The notes beneath the pieces were generated by a model. The model saw only the letters and a program-made list of their open reading frames with translations. It was not told the DNA's origin and did no database searches. Positions 1 to 7,637 of a DNA stretch of 24,707 nt are shown here, piece after piece. The DNA lies in assembly GCA_964493475.1 (NCBI GenBank), contig CAZBNS010000016.1, forward strand, positions 1 through 24,707, given 5' to 3'. A program made the translations under genes and the position numbers. Each line of letters begins with the position of its first letter. The stretch's first letter is position 1. Source of the stretch: CALXSC01 sp964493475. Lineage in GTDB: Bacteria; Pseudomonadota; Alphaproteobacteria; Rickettsiales; UBA1997.

Positions 1-437
1 AGTATTTTGCTTTGAANNNNNNNNNNNNNNNNNNNNNNNNNNNNNNNNNNNNNNNNNNNNNNNNNNNNNNNNNNNNNNNNNNNNNNNNNNNNNNNNNNNN
101 NNNNNNNNNNNNNNNNTGTACTGGTTTAACTGAATTAACTGTACCAAATGCTACAGAAGTACTTTGCTCTAAATGTACTGGTTTAACTGAATTAACTGTA
201 CCAAATGCTACAGAAGTACTTTGCTCTAGATGTACTGGTTTAACTGAATTAACTGCACCAAATGCTACAAAAGTAGTTTGCGATGGATGTACTGGTTTAA
301 CTGAATTAACTGTACCAAATGCTACAAAAGTAGTTTGCGATGGATGTACTGGTTTACCAAAAGCAACAATTGGAGCTTTAAGAGGAAGAGGAGTTAGAGT
401 TTCAAATCAATTAGGATTTCATACATCAAGTCTATAA
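1..437 (+). CDS. Leucine-rich-repeat (BspA-like) protein, C-terminal part, interrupted by an assembly gap
   Basis: Partial gene, open at the left edge. The readable part from base 117 encodes near-identical 19-residue repeats of the pattern CTGLTELTVPNATxVxCxx, then a non-repetitive tail ending in HTSSL and a TAA stop at 435-437. The regular Leu/Val spacing and the PNAT turns fit the BspA-type LRR family, whose members are often surface or secreted proteins. The 16 bases before the gap encode VFCFE, matching the end of one repeat, so the gap lies within the repeat array. The reading frame before the gap does not match the frame after a gap of exactly 100 bases, so its true length is unknown. 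Each repeat has Cys at positions 1 and 17, which is unusual. The N-terminus, any signal peptide and any anchor lie outside the window, so the surface location is inferred. Confidence 0.75.
   Translation, partial: YFALXXXXXXXXXXXXXXXXXXXXXXXXXXXXXXXXXXCTGLTELTVPNATEVLCSKCTGLTELTVPNATEVLCSRCTGLTELTAPNATKVVCDGCTGLTELTVPNATKVVCDGCTGLPKATIGALRGRGVRVSNQLGFHTSSL
17..116. other. Assembly gap (100 N)
   Basis: A run of exactly 100 N, the usual placeholder for a gap of unknown size. It sits inside the 57-bp repeat array, where short reads commonly fail to assemble, so the number of missing repeats cannot be deduced. Confidence 0.99.
117..356 (+). repeat. 57-bp tandem coding repeats (LRR units)
   Basis: Repeat starts at 117, 174, 231, 288 and 345 are exactly 57 bp (19 codons) apart, each beginning TGTACTGGTTTA. 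The first two units are almost identical. Units three and four share changes (CTACAAAAGTAGTTTGCGAT), which indicates recent unit duplication. The fifth unit diverges after 12 bases. The repeats are coding and in frame. Confidence 0.95.
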
Positions 438-473
438 GGAATATTGTCATAATATCCTTTAATTTATATCCCA

Positions 474-500
474 AAACCCCAATTTTACTGGGGTTTATTT
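474..500 (+). terminator. Hairpin after the LRR gene, probable rho-independent terminator
   Basis: The arms AAACCCCA (474-481) and TGGGGTTT (489-496) form an 8-bp stem with a 7-base loop, followed by ATTTT. It lies 37 bases after the LRR stop codon. A second, imperfect hairpin directly follows the stop (AAGGAATATT / AATATCCTT, about 436-460). Confidence 0.6.
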
Positions 501-640
501 TAGCGCTGGGACATTACGATGTAGTAGTATTCCATTTATTTTTATTCTTCAATCTTGAAATCATACTCCATTTCTTTCAGTAAACTGCGGTGGGTCGCAG
601 GTTTGTAGTTTTGAATTGAGTTATATATCAACAAAGGATT
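500..640 (-). pseudogene. Coding-like relics, in frame with the end of the next gene
   Basis: Reading the minus strand onward from the stop codon at 641-643, the same frame stays open for 32 codons (640 to 545). It contains the protein-like stretch NYKPATHRSLLKEMEYDF and stops at 542-544. After two more codons the same frame holds ATG plus 10 codons (MEYYYIVMSQR, 500-535) and a stop. The residue composition and local GC content look more coding than random AT-rich spacer. I do not recognise the product. It could be the end of a decayed gene or an old in-frame extension of the neighbour. Confidence 0.3.
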
Positions 641-979
641 TTATTTGCTGGCATTTTTATTAAATGCAAAATTACATCTATCAATATATTTTTTTAAAAT
701 TTCTATATCTTCTTCGCTCAACTTTTCATCTTTTTCACTAGAAATTGGTGGAACCCTGTCTTCTAAAGGTATCACCTTAGCTAAAGAGTTTATAAGTTTA
801 GTCAAAATAGAAACAACATTTTCTTTCTCGCCCATTAAAAAATTTATCAGTTTTTTATCTTTTTCGCTAATAATATCATTCCTAGAGAAATTATTAATAT
901 TATTTTCCAGTATATCTATTATTAAAAAAATTATTTTTCTTAACCTCGTTATATCATTAATTGAAATCTTATCACTCAT
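641..979 (-). CDS. Hypothetical 112-residue acidic helical protein
   Basis: An ATG-started frame of 112 codons, rich in Lys, Glu, Ile and Leu. It is predicted by eye to be mostly helical, with no signal peptide, no clear membrane segment and no cysteine cluster. The middle (GEKENVVSILTKLINSLAKV) looks like an amphipathic helix, and the C-terminal part (EKLSEEDIEILKKYIDR) like another. No strong ribosome binding site is seen upstream, which is common in this genome. Its size and helical character would fit a small phage packaging or regulatory protein, but this is only a resemblance and I do not recognise the family. It stands alone between the LRR gene and a repeat element. The antisense frame over the same bases is hydrophobic and low-complexity, so the minus strand is preferred. 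Confidence 0.55.
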   Translation of the reverse strand: MSDKISINDITRLRKIIFLIIDILENNINNFSRNDIISEKDKKLINFLMGEKENVVSILTKLINSLAKVIPLEDRVPPISSEKDEKLSEEDIEILKKYIDRCNFAFNKNASK

Positions 980-1136
980 AAAGTAGTAAACGTTTTTATA
1001 AACTATTACTTACATTGTTTTTCAATATGCGGAAGTAGGAAAAATATTAAATTTTATTTATATTGAAGCTAGAATATGAAAGGCTTATTTAATATTTCGT
1101 TTAATTATGACGATAGCTCTCTTTTGCTAGTTGTTA

Positions 1137-1281
1137 TATAGCTCCCCTTTGTCGCTCTGCGACATTTCCCCTCAAGGAGGGGAAAGATTTCGAGCGGTGG
1201 CGAAGAAACAATAGCTCAACAACCAAGGATAATCTTTCCCCTCCTTGAGGGGAAATGTCCACAGGACAAAGGGGAGCTATA
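1137..1281. repeat. 145-bp GC-rich inverted repeat, REPIN/MITE-like
   Basis: The left arm (1137-1188) and right arm (1232-1281) are almost perfect reverse complements around a 43-base centre. Each arm contains two smaller hairpins. One is TTTCCCCTC / GAGGGGAAA with a 3-base loop, present in both arms. The other is GTCGC-tct-GCGAC on the left and GTCC-aca-GGAC on the right, where stem pairing is kept although loop and stem bases differ. This is the architecture of paired REP palindromes. It lies in the gene-free stretch 980-1368, where I see nothing else definite. No clear target-site duplication is visible. It could also act as a terminator for the recN operon, which ends at 1369. Confidence 0.8.
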
Positions 1282-1368
1282 GAGCAATATCTAAATACTG
1301 AATAATTTTAGCATATCAGTGAAAAAACTGCAATCTCCTATAAAAATAATAAAAGTAAGTATATAATA

Positions 1369-3057
1369 TTAACTATTAACCATTTTCTCAGCCACTTTTA
1401 AAGCCTCATCAGTAATAATCTCACCAGAAAACATTCTCGCAACTTCTTTAATCCTATCATCGCCATTCAACACATCAACCATTGTAATTGTTTTATCCAC
1501 TTGCTGTTCTTTTTTAACTTTTAAGTGATAATTTCCTTTTGAAGCAACTTGAGCATGGTGCGTAACAACAAGAACTTGCAAGTTTTGTCCCAATTTTTTC
1601 AACCTTTCACCAACAGCTTCAGCAACGGCACCACCTATTCCAGTGTCAATTTCATCAAAAATCATCGTCGGAACAGAATTTACCTGAGATAAGACAACTT
1701 TTAAAGCCAGCATAAACCTAGATAATTCGCCGCCAGAAGCAATTTTTGACAATTCATTCATAGGCATGCCGGGATTAGTAGACGCAATAAATCTAATACT
1801 ATCTATGCCGTGTCTGTTCCAATTTTCCTCGCTCAACTCTTTAAATTCTGTATCAAAAATAGTTCTTTCCATCTTCAAAGGAATTAGCTCTCGCATTAAT
1901 TCTTGAGCTAATTTTTTTGCGGCTTGTTTTCTCAAATCACTCAATTCTGTTGCTTCCTTTAAAAATTGAGCTCTTAAACCATTCAATTCCTTTTCTAAAT
2001 CATTCATTAAAACATCTTGATTATCAAGCATTTCCAATTTTTTATCCAATTCTACTTTTAAATCCAAAAGCATATTCGGTTGAATATTCAATTTTCTGGC
2101 TAATCCCCTTATTGCAAAAAGCCTTTCCTCCACACTTTCAAGACTTTCACCATCAAAACCCAAACTATCAAAAACTTTTTCAATTTTATATATGGCTTCA
2201 TTAATGCTTTCACCAGCGTTATCCAAATGTTCTATAATTTCCTCAAAAGCATTTTTGCCATTTTCAAATAAATTTTCACCAAGTCCAATCCCTCTAGATA
2301 AAGTATGTTGAGCCGATGAAATTCCTTTTTCCACAGAATTTCCACCCTGCCCTTCCAAACTGCTTTTAACATCATTTAAAACATTCAAAACTTTTTCCTT
2401 ATTCATCATAAGGTTTCGCTTATCGCTCAATTCCTGCTCCTCCCCCCGTTTCAAATTCAAGGCCTCAATCTCATTTATAATATGCCTCAAATAATCCTGC
2501 TCTTTTTCAATATTATCCTTTTGTTTTATCAATTCATTCAATCTATCTTTAGCAGACTTCATTTTTTCAAATATTCCAGCAACAATATTTTGTTTGCCAA
2601 CAAGCCCTCCAAATTCATCCAAAATTTCCCTATGCATAGACGAATTTAAAAGTCCTATTTGCTCATTCTGCCCATGAATTTCAAGTAAAGTTTCCCCAAC
2701 ATTTTCAAGAAAACTTTGAGTAATTTGAACGTCATTTATAAAAGCCTTGCTTCTGCCATCATTAAACAAAATCCTTCTAATAATAATGCTATCATCAAAG
2801 CCAATATCCAATTCCCTCAATTGATCCTTACATTTTTGGTTATTTTTAACATTAAAAACAGCAATAACCGAGCCTTTTTCTTCACCACTTCTAAGCAACC
2901 TGCTATTAGAGCGGTAGCCAATGGCAAGTCCCAGCGCATCAAGCAAAATTGATTTTCCAGAACCAGTCTCGCCCGTAAGCACACATAAACCATTGCTTAA
3001 CTGTATATTGAGCCTGTCAATCAAAACTATATTGTTTATACTTAAACTTTCCAGCAA
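1369..3057 (-). CDS. recN: DNA repair protein RecN
   Basis: SMC-like ATPase that acts early in double-strand-break repair. It is 562 residues, close to the family norm. The Walker A motif GETGSGKS is at residues 29-36. A long central coiled coil rich in Glu and Lys spans roughly 150-400. The ABC signature SGGELSRFML is at about 441-450, and Walker B with the D-loop (IFDEIDTGIGG) at about 466-476, followed by the conserved VTHHAQVA. The N-terminal MLESLSINNIVLIDRL is typical, which fixes the start on a TTG codon at 3055-3057. No ATG or GTG exists in frame before the upstream stop at about 3100-3102. It is the last gene of the minus-strand operon, 91 bases after comM. Confidence 0.96.
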   Translation of the reverse strand: MLESLSINNIVLIDRLNIQLSNGLCVLTGETGSGKSILLDALGLAIGYRSNSRLLRSGEEKGSVIAVFNVKNNQKCKDQLRELDIGFDDSIIIRRILFNDGRSKAFINDVQITQSFLENVGETLLEIHGQNEQIGLLNSSMHREILDEFGGLVGKQNIVAGIFEKMKSAKDRLNELIKQKDNIEKEQDYLRHIINEIEALNLKRGEEQELSDKRNLMMNKEKVLNVLNDVKSSLEGQGGNSVEKGISSAQHTLSRGIGLGENLFENGKNAFEEIIEHLDNAGESINEAIYKIEKVFDSLGFDGESLESVEERLFAIRGLARKLNIQPNMLLDLKVELDKKLEMLDNQDVLMNDLEKELNGLRAQFLKEATELSDLRKQAAKKLAQELMRELIPLKMERTIFDTEFKELSEENWNRHGIDSIRFIASTNPGMPMNELSKIASGGELSRFMLALKVVLSQVNSVPTMIFDEIDTGIGGAVAEAVGERLKKLGQNLQVLVVTHHAQVASKGNYHLKVKKEQQVDKTITMVDVLNGDDRIKEVARMFSGEIITDEALKVAEKMVNS

Positions 3058-3148
3058 AACTTTTAAAAATATTATTCGATTAAAAAATACAAAAAATTTT
3101 TATTTTTGCAATATCAAAATTTTTTATAATAATAAGAAAATTTATATA

Positions 3149-4672
3149 TTATACTATACTCTCGGCTCTTCTATATCTTAAAGCTTCAAGGACATGATTT
3201 TTTTCAATATCTTCCCTGCCCTCTAAATCCGCAATAGTTCTTGCTACTTTTAAAATCTTTGTATAGCCTCTCATTGAAATGCCATAAATTTCCATAGCTT
3301 TTTTAACAATAGCTTTTGTCTCGCCATTCAAAACAGCATACTTTTCTAATAGACTATTTGTAGCGCTGGCATTCGTGAGCAATGTATTTTGAGTATTTGA
3401 ATATCTTTGCCTTTGTATATTTCTTGCGGATAAAACTCTAGCTTTGATTTCTGCGCTGCTTTCAATTTTTGATTTTCTTATTTTGTCTTCGTCAAAAATA
3501 TCAATTTTTGGGACCTCAATGCAAATATCAATTCTATCAAGCAAAGGTCCAGAAATTTTTTCTTGATATTCCTTGGCGCATTGAGGAGCTCTTGAACATT
3601 TTTTGTTTTTATCTGACAAATGGCCGCACCTACATGGATTCATAGCCGCAATTAATTGAAAATTTGCAGGAAAAGTAATATTTGAATGAGCTCTAGCAAT
3701 GGAAACTTCACCATTTTCTAATGGTTGTCTCAAACTGTCTAAAACCTGTCTTGGAAATTCCGGTAATTCGTCTAAAAATAAAATGCCTCTATGGGCTAGT
3801 GATACTTGTCCGGGTTTTGGCTTGGCACCACCGCCAACCATTGCCGGCATAGAACAAGAATGATGTGGATCCATAAATGGTCTATAAGTAATTAATTCGC
3901 CGTTTTTTGTTTTTCCGGCAATACTGTTTATCATGTTAATTTCTAATATTTCTTCAAGGGTTAAATCTGGAAGAATTCCCGGCAATCTTTTAGCTAACAT
4001 TGATTTTCCGGTTCCTGGAGCTCCAATCATTAATAAGTTATGTCCTCCTGCTGCCGCAATCTCTAAAGCTCTTTTGGCTTGCTCTTGTCCTATTACATCT
4101 TTTAAGTCAAGATATTCTGGTTTTTTCAATTCTTTTTTAAATTTTGGTCTGTTTAAAACTTGTTTGCCTTTTAAATGGTTAATTAAAGATAACAAATTAT
4201 TTGGTGCCAGTATTTTTATACTGTCCCCAACCCATAACGCTTCTGGACCATTTTCTTCAGGGCAAATAATTCCAAGCTTTTTATCTAGTGCGCTCATAGT
4301 TGCTGGCAAAATACCACTCACATAATTAATTCCGCCATCTAACGATAATTCTCCCATTACAACGCAATCATCAACAGCATCGTTTGGTATAACACCCATT
4401 TCCATTAAAATGCCCAATGCTATTGGAAGGTCAAGAAAACTACCTTCTTTTTCAATGTCTGCTGGAGTTAAATTTACAGTAATTCTTTTTGCTGGAAAAG
4501 ATAAATTCATTGAAATAATAGCGCTTCTAACTCTTTCTTTAGCTTCGTTGATAGCTTTGTCTGGCAATCCAACTATATTAAAGCCAACAATTCCACTGGA
4601 AATTTTCACTTCAACATTGACATCTATTGTTTTAATGCCAGAAAAAACGAATGTTTTTATTTTAGAAACCAT
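3149..4672 (-). CDS. comM: ComM/YifB family Mg-chelatase-like AAA+ ATPase
   Basis: Known family role: hexameric helicase promoting branch migration during natural transformation (ComM). In many species it is annotated as YifB, a Mg-chelatase-like protein. It is 507 residues, the usual length. An N-terminal Lon-protease-fold-like ChlI domain covers roughly 1-170. Walker A GAPGTGKS is at 217-224 and Walker B ILFLDELPEF at 297-306. A Cys-rich segment beginning NPCRCGH follows (about 346-366), with the sensor and arginine-finger region and a C-terminal lid ending in RRAESIV. The start is ATG. It lies 35 bases after mlaC, co-directional, and is probably co-transcribed with it. Whether this organism is transformable cannot be told from the window. 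Confidence 0.94.
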   Translation of the reverse strand: MVSKIKTFVFSGIKTIDVNVEVKISSGIVGFNIVGLPDKAINEAKERVRSAIISMNLSFPAKRITVNLTPADIEKEGSFLDLPIALGILMEMGVIPNDAVDDCVVMGELSLDGGINYVSGILPATMSALDKKLGIICPEENGPEALWVGDSIKILAPNNLLSLINHLKGKQVLNRPKFKKELKKPEYLDLKDVIGQEQAKRALEIAAAGGHNLLMIGAPGTGKSMLAKRLPGILPDLTLEEILEINMINSIAGKTKNGELITYRPFMDPHHSCSMPAMVGGGAKPKPGQVSLAHRGILFLDELPEFPRQVLDSLRQPLENGEVSIARAHSNITFPANFQLIAAMNPCRCGHLSDKNKKCSRAPQCAKEYQEKISGPLLDRIDICIEVPKIDIFDEDKIRKSKIESSAEIKARVLSARNIQRQRYSNTQNTLLTNASATNSLLEKYAVLNGETKAIVKKAMEIYGISMRGYTKILKVARTIADLEGREDIEKNHVLEALRYRRAESIV

Positions 4673-4707
4673 AACTTCATACTTCCAATCGCAAATTAAT
4701 AAATATT

Positions 4708-5292
4708 TTACTTGGCAACCTTGCCTCTTAAATCTTTAAGAAAATTATTATATCCATTCTTAGATATAGCAGCTCCAACATCACTTCTTTGATTACTTAT
4801 AAAACTAATGCCTTCTGGAATTATATCTATAATAAATAATTTTCCATCTTTCTCAATTAACCTAAAGTCAACATTTATATCTCTATCTGTTTTATCTTTG
4901 GTTCTTGTAGATACTATATAAACATATTGCCTTGGACTTTCAATTTTTTTAATGTATATGTCTTTATTATAATCTTTTAACTTCGGCATGTAATTATCTA
5001 AAAGATAATCCTTATAAAGTTTTAAAAATTCAGCTTGTTGCTCTTGGTTTATCTGTTTCCAATAAACTCCCAAAACAAATTTAGCAACCCAATCAGAATC
5101 AACAATTCTATCCGTAAAGTCTTTATAATCATCTTTCTTTTTTTGTTCACTTAGAGATGTATTATTTAGTATGCTTTGCGATGTTTTTGACATATCATTT
5201 ATAAAATTTTCAACATCCGTATTATTTAATTCTGCAGCGTTTGCCATATTAAGTGCAAATAGACAAAATAACATTAAAATTAGTTTTTTCAT
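4708..5292 (-). CDS. mlaC: MlaC-type periplasmic phospholipid-binding protein
   Basis: Known family role: periplasmic shuttle (MlaC/Ttg2D) carrying phospholipid between the MlaA outer-membrane complex and the inner-membrane MlaFEDB ABC transporter. It is 194 residues, as expected. A clear signal peptide occupies residues 1-19, with ANA at the likely cleavage site. The core shows the family pattern of helices followed by the strand YVYIVSTRTKD and NVDFRLIEKDGKLFIIDIIPEGISF, matching the conserved VxYxLxxxxGxWKIxDVxxxGVS region. The start ATG overlaps the stop of mlaA by four bases (ATGA), indicating translational coupling. The inner-membrane components mlaD, mlaE and mlaF are not in this window. 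Confidence 0.92.
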   Translation of the reverse strand: MKKLILMLFCLFALNMANAAELNNTDVENFINDMSKTSQSILNNTSLSEQKKKDDYKDFTDRIVDSDWVAKFVLGVYWKQINQEQQAEFLKLYKDYLLDNYMPKLKDYNKDIYIKKIESPRQYVYIVSTRTKDKTDRDINVDFRLIEKDGKLFIIDIIPEGISFISNQRSDVGAAISKNGYNNFLKDLRGKVAK

Positions 5293-6161
5293 TCTTCTCC
5301 TCTATTTTTTTTAATTCTATGAGCTTGTAGTTGACCGTAAGCATCTTTTGAAATAACATAAGGATCAAAAGATGATTTCATCAAATCGTATAAATTCTCC
5401 ATCACATAACTTGAATTGTCAAGCGCAAAAAGTCCTATTCTTGTCCAATATACCCAATCTTTGAATATTTCTCTTCTTTTGCCTAGTTCAAATATATTAT
5501 ATCCAAAAGGATCAACGATTAATTCCCCACCCCACGTGAGTGTTCCTCTCACATCATTAGCTCCCAAAAATGGCAAAACTAAATATGGACCAGCTGGAAC
5601 TCCATATTTAGCTAATGTTATACCCAAATCTGTGTTTGATGGACTTACCCTTTGATATTCAGCAATATCAAATATGCCAAAAACACCAAATGTTGTATTG
5701 ATGATAAAACTATATAACGATCTTGCGGAATTCTTAAAGTCCAACTGCAAAACATAATTTGCAAATATAATTGGCATTTCAAAATTCATAGCTATATTAT
5801 AAATTGATTTTCTAATTTCTGGAGTTGTTATTTTTATATAAAATTTATAATAAAATGGATGTACTACATAATCTAAAAAAAACATATTAAAAGCGAATGT
5901 TTTTCTATTCATGCTTTCCCAGGGATCCCAAACATCTACGCTTGTTTTATTATTTATTCCGTAATCCAAATAATCATAATCAAAATCATAAAAATATGGG
6001 TCATCAACAACATCTTCTTTTTGCTGTACTTTTTCATCTTGCATATTTTGCAATGCAACCCCAGATGTCTCAGCGAACAAATCATTACTTGCAAAAAATA
6101 AACAAAAAAGCACAAGACTTAGATAAATCAAACATTTATTTTGTTTTTGTCTTTTTTTCAT
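5289..6161 (-). CDS. mlaA: MlaA (VacJ) family outer-membrane phospholipid transport protein
   Basis: Known family role: ring-shaped outer-membrane protein that removes mislocalised phospholipid from the outer leaflet. I choose the ATG at 6159-6161 (290 residues) because it gives a normal signal peptide: basic start, hydrophobic stretch, cut near LFA-ET. The longer frame begins at a GTG at 6215, puts 18 charged residues in front and overlaps the previous gene by 80 bases. Family motifs are clear: DPWESMNRKTFAFN, then YGVPAGPYLVLPFLG, then RGTLTWGGELIVDP. No convincing lipobox cysteine is seen, so it may lack the lipid anchor of the E. coli protein. It overlaps the upstream TPR gene by 26 bases and is coupled to mlaC downstream. 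Confidence 0.92.
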   Translation of the reverse strand: MKKRQKQNKCLIYLSLVLFCLFFASNDLFAETSGVALQNMQDEKVQQKEDVVDDPYFYDFDYDYLDYGINNKTSVDVWDPWESMNRKTFAFNMFFLDYVVHPFYYKFYIKITTPEIRKSIYNIAMNFEMPIIFANYVLQLDFKNSARSLYSFIINTTFGVFGIFDIAEYQRVSPSNTDLGITLAKYGVPAGPYLVLPFLGANDVRGTLTWGGELIVDPFGYNIFELGKRREIFKDWVYWTRIGLFALDNSSYVMENLYDLMKSSFDPYVISKDAYGQLQAHRIKKNRGEE

Positions 6162-6564
6162 TATCTTTATTAAATTTTGCCTTATACTCTTCAACCATTT
6201 TCTGCGTTTTTCCACCTTCCAAATCTTTCAAAAGAACTTTAGCTTCAGAATATTTTTGATCTTTTTTTAAGATTTCATTTAAAACTACTTTAGCATCTTC
6301 ATTCATATTCTGTAAAATCAAGCAAACAGCATATTGATATTGTGCTTCCAACTTATCAGGCCAAAATTTTTTTATTATTTTAAATCTTAATGAGGCGTCC
6401 CAAAGATTTCCATGTTCCAAATGATGTAATCCAGTATTATAATTTGTTTGATACAAATTTTTAAATTTTTCTTTGGTATTATTGATAAAATCTTGAAACT
6501 CTCTAAAAAACAAAATAGTTTTAGATCTCGCCCTTTTAAAAAACCCTTTTGTGTTTTCTAACAT
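6136..6564 (-). CDS. Small TPR-like protein, first gene of the mla-comM-recN operon
   Basis: 142 residues, with no signal peptide. Residues about 45-115 show helix pairs of the tetratricopeptide type: HLEHGNLWDASLRFKIIKKF followed by EAQYQYAVCLILQNMNEDAK and a third helix ending in YSEAKVLLKDLE. The C-terminus is very rich in Lys and Glu (KDNEKKTKTK). TPR proteins act as interaction scaffolds, and this one has no more specific assignment. It overlaps the start of mlaA by 26 bases, suggesting co-translation and perhaps a link to envelope maintenance, which is inference. The start ATG is at 6562-6564. The 72-base region beyond it is shared with a divergent gene. Confidence 0.75.
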   Translation of the reverse strand: MLENTKGFFKRARSKTILFFREFQDFINNTKEKFKNLYQTNYNTGLHHLEHGNLWDASLRFKIIKKFWPDKLEAQYQYAVCLILQNMNEDAKVVLNEILKKDQKYSEAKVLLKDLEGGKTQKMVEEYKAKFNKDNEKKTKTK

Positions 6565-6636
6565 TTCTATTTACTTTTATAAATATAAGTTCAAAATATA
6601 ACATAAGTTTGTATTTATCAAGTAATTTTTTACCAA

Positions 6637-7635
6637 ATGAATATTTTAATAATTGGATTAAATGATTTATCAAAAAAAATCACAGAACATTTAAGAGCTG
6701 CGAAATTAGATATCTTCGGATTTGATTTTGATGTTGATAAAATTGAATTATTCTATTGTGATAGCCTCATTAAAAACAATTCAAAAGTCATACTTGAAAA
6801 TTTATTAAAACAAGCAGACATCGTTATTTTAAACATGGATTCTTCAAGATATAAAGACATATTCAAATTATCTCCATTTCTTAAAAATGACAGTTTAATT
6901 ATCAATACCAACAGCTATAAAGAATTAGAAAGCGTAGTAAAAGAAGATTTAAAAAATAAACTTGCAGATTTTCTACCATGTAATTTTTCATTTTTTCCAA
7001 AAAATGTAGTGATGAATTTTGATAAAAATTCAAAAATGACTATTATACATTCATTGTCAATGTTCTTTAAAAATATAAACATAAAAATATCAAACTTAAA
7101 TCCAGAGGAAAATAATTCAGTATTTAGCAAAATTTATCATATTCCTTTTCTTTTAGACAGCGCATTATTCAAGATACATAGCACTAATTTTATATCTAAT
7201 GATTTTATTTTTAATCATATATACAAAGATATTATTTTGAATAAAGAAAATATTTCATCTGATTTAAAAAATTTAATGTCAAACTTTCTAAATATTAAAA
7301 ATGAAAACGAAGTATTAAGCTTACTTAATGAAAATATATTGCTGACGTCAAACAATTCAGAAACCGAAATAAACACAACTATTTTTGGCAAAATTTTAAT
7401 TGAAAAATTAATGATAAAATTATTTCAATATAGAAACTTAAAGACATATATAGATAATATAAATTTAGATTACGCCAACTACAAAACAGATTTTTTAAGC
7501 AACTATTATTTAAAAAACAAAGAAGATATTGAAATTATTTTATTACTGTTAAAAGAAAAAATTAACAATTTAATTTGTTTTTTAGAGCTCGATAATTTAA
7601 CACCAGCTAAACTTAAAAAATATTTAACAAATTAA
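6637..7635 (+). CDS. Degenerate Rossmann-fold protein, TyrA/prephenate-dehydrogenase-like
   Basis: 332 residues, and only weakly recognisable. The start MNILIIGLNDLSKKITEHLR has the beta-alpha shape of an NAD-binding Rossmann domain, but only the first Gly of GxGxxG remains. The second strand ends in DFDVD. The order then follows TyrA-type dehydrogenases: ADIVILNMDS, SLIINTNSYKELE (position of the usual D-x-GSVK) and FLPCNFSFFPKNVV (position of the usual P-x-HPMAG). The catalytic-type His of that last motif is missing. The C-terminal half is helical and Asn/Lys-rich, like the dimerisation domain. I recall tyrosine-biosynthesis dehydrogenase genes near mlaA in some alphaproteobacteria, which supports the guess but is not proof. 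No ribosome binding site is evident. The next gene starts two bases after its stop. Confidence 0.45.
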   Translation: MNILIIGLNDLSKKITEHLRAAKLDIFGFDFDVDKIELFYCDSLIKNNSKVILENLLKQADIVILNMDSSRYKDIFKLSPFLKNDSLIINTNSYKELESVVKEDLKNKLADFLPCNFSFFPKNVVMNFDKNSKMTIIHSLSMFFKNINIKISNLNPEENNSVFSKIYHIPFLLDSALFKIHSTNFISNDFIFNHIYKDIILNKENISSDLKNLMSNFLNIKNENEVLSLLNENILLTSNNSETEINTTIFGKILIEKLMIKLFQYRNLKTYIDNINLDYANYKTDFLSNYYLKNKEDIEIILLLLKEKINNLICFLELDNLTPAKLKKYLTN

Positions 7636-7637
7636 TT

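Noticed and set aside
117..356. Regular 57-bp repeats as a CRISPR array
   Set aside because: Repeats are contiguous with no spacers and are in frame within a leucine-rich-repeat protein.
500..535. Leader peptide with three Tyr codons followed by a hairpin (474-496) as an attenuator
   Set aside because: No gene follows on the minus strand. The adjoining gene is on the plus strand and the hairpin fits as its terminator.
645..986. Plus-strand frame of 113 codons opposite the hypothetical gene
   Set aside because: It consists almost wholly of Phe, Ile, Leu and Ser, as expected for the antisense of a Lys/Glu-rich gene in AT-rich DNA.
1189..1210. CGGTGGCGAAG in the centre of the inverted repeat as a 16S rRNA fragment
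   Set aside because: The match covers only about 10 bases and surrounding bases do not continue any rRNA sequence.
5289..6215. Longer mlaA start at the GTG at 6213-6215
   Set aside because: It adds 18 charged residues before the signal peptide and overlaps the upstream gene by 80 bases. The ATG at 6159-6161 gives a normal secretory start.
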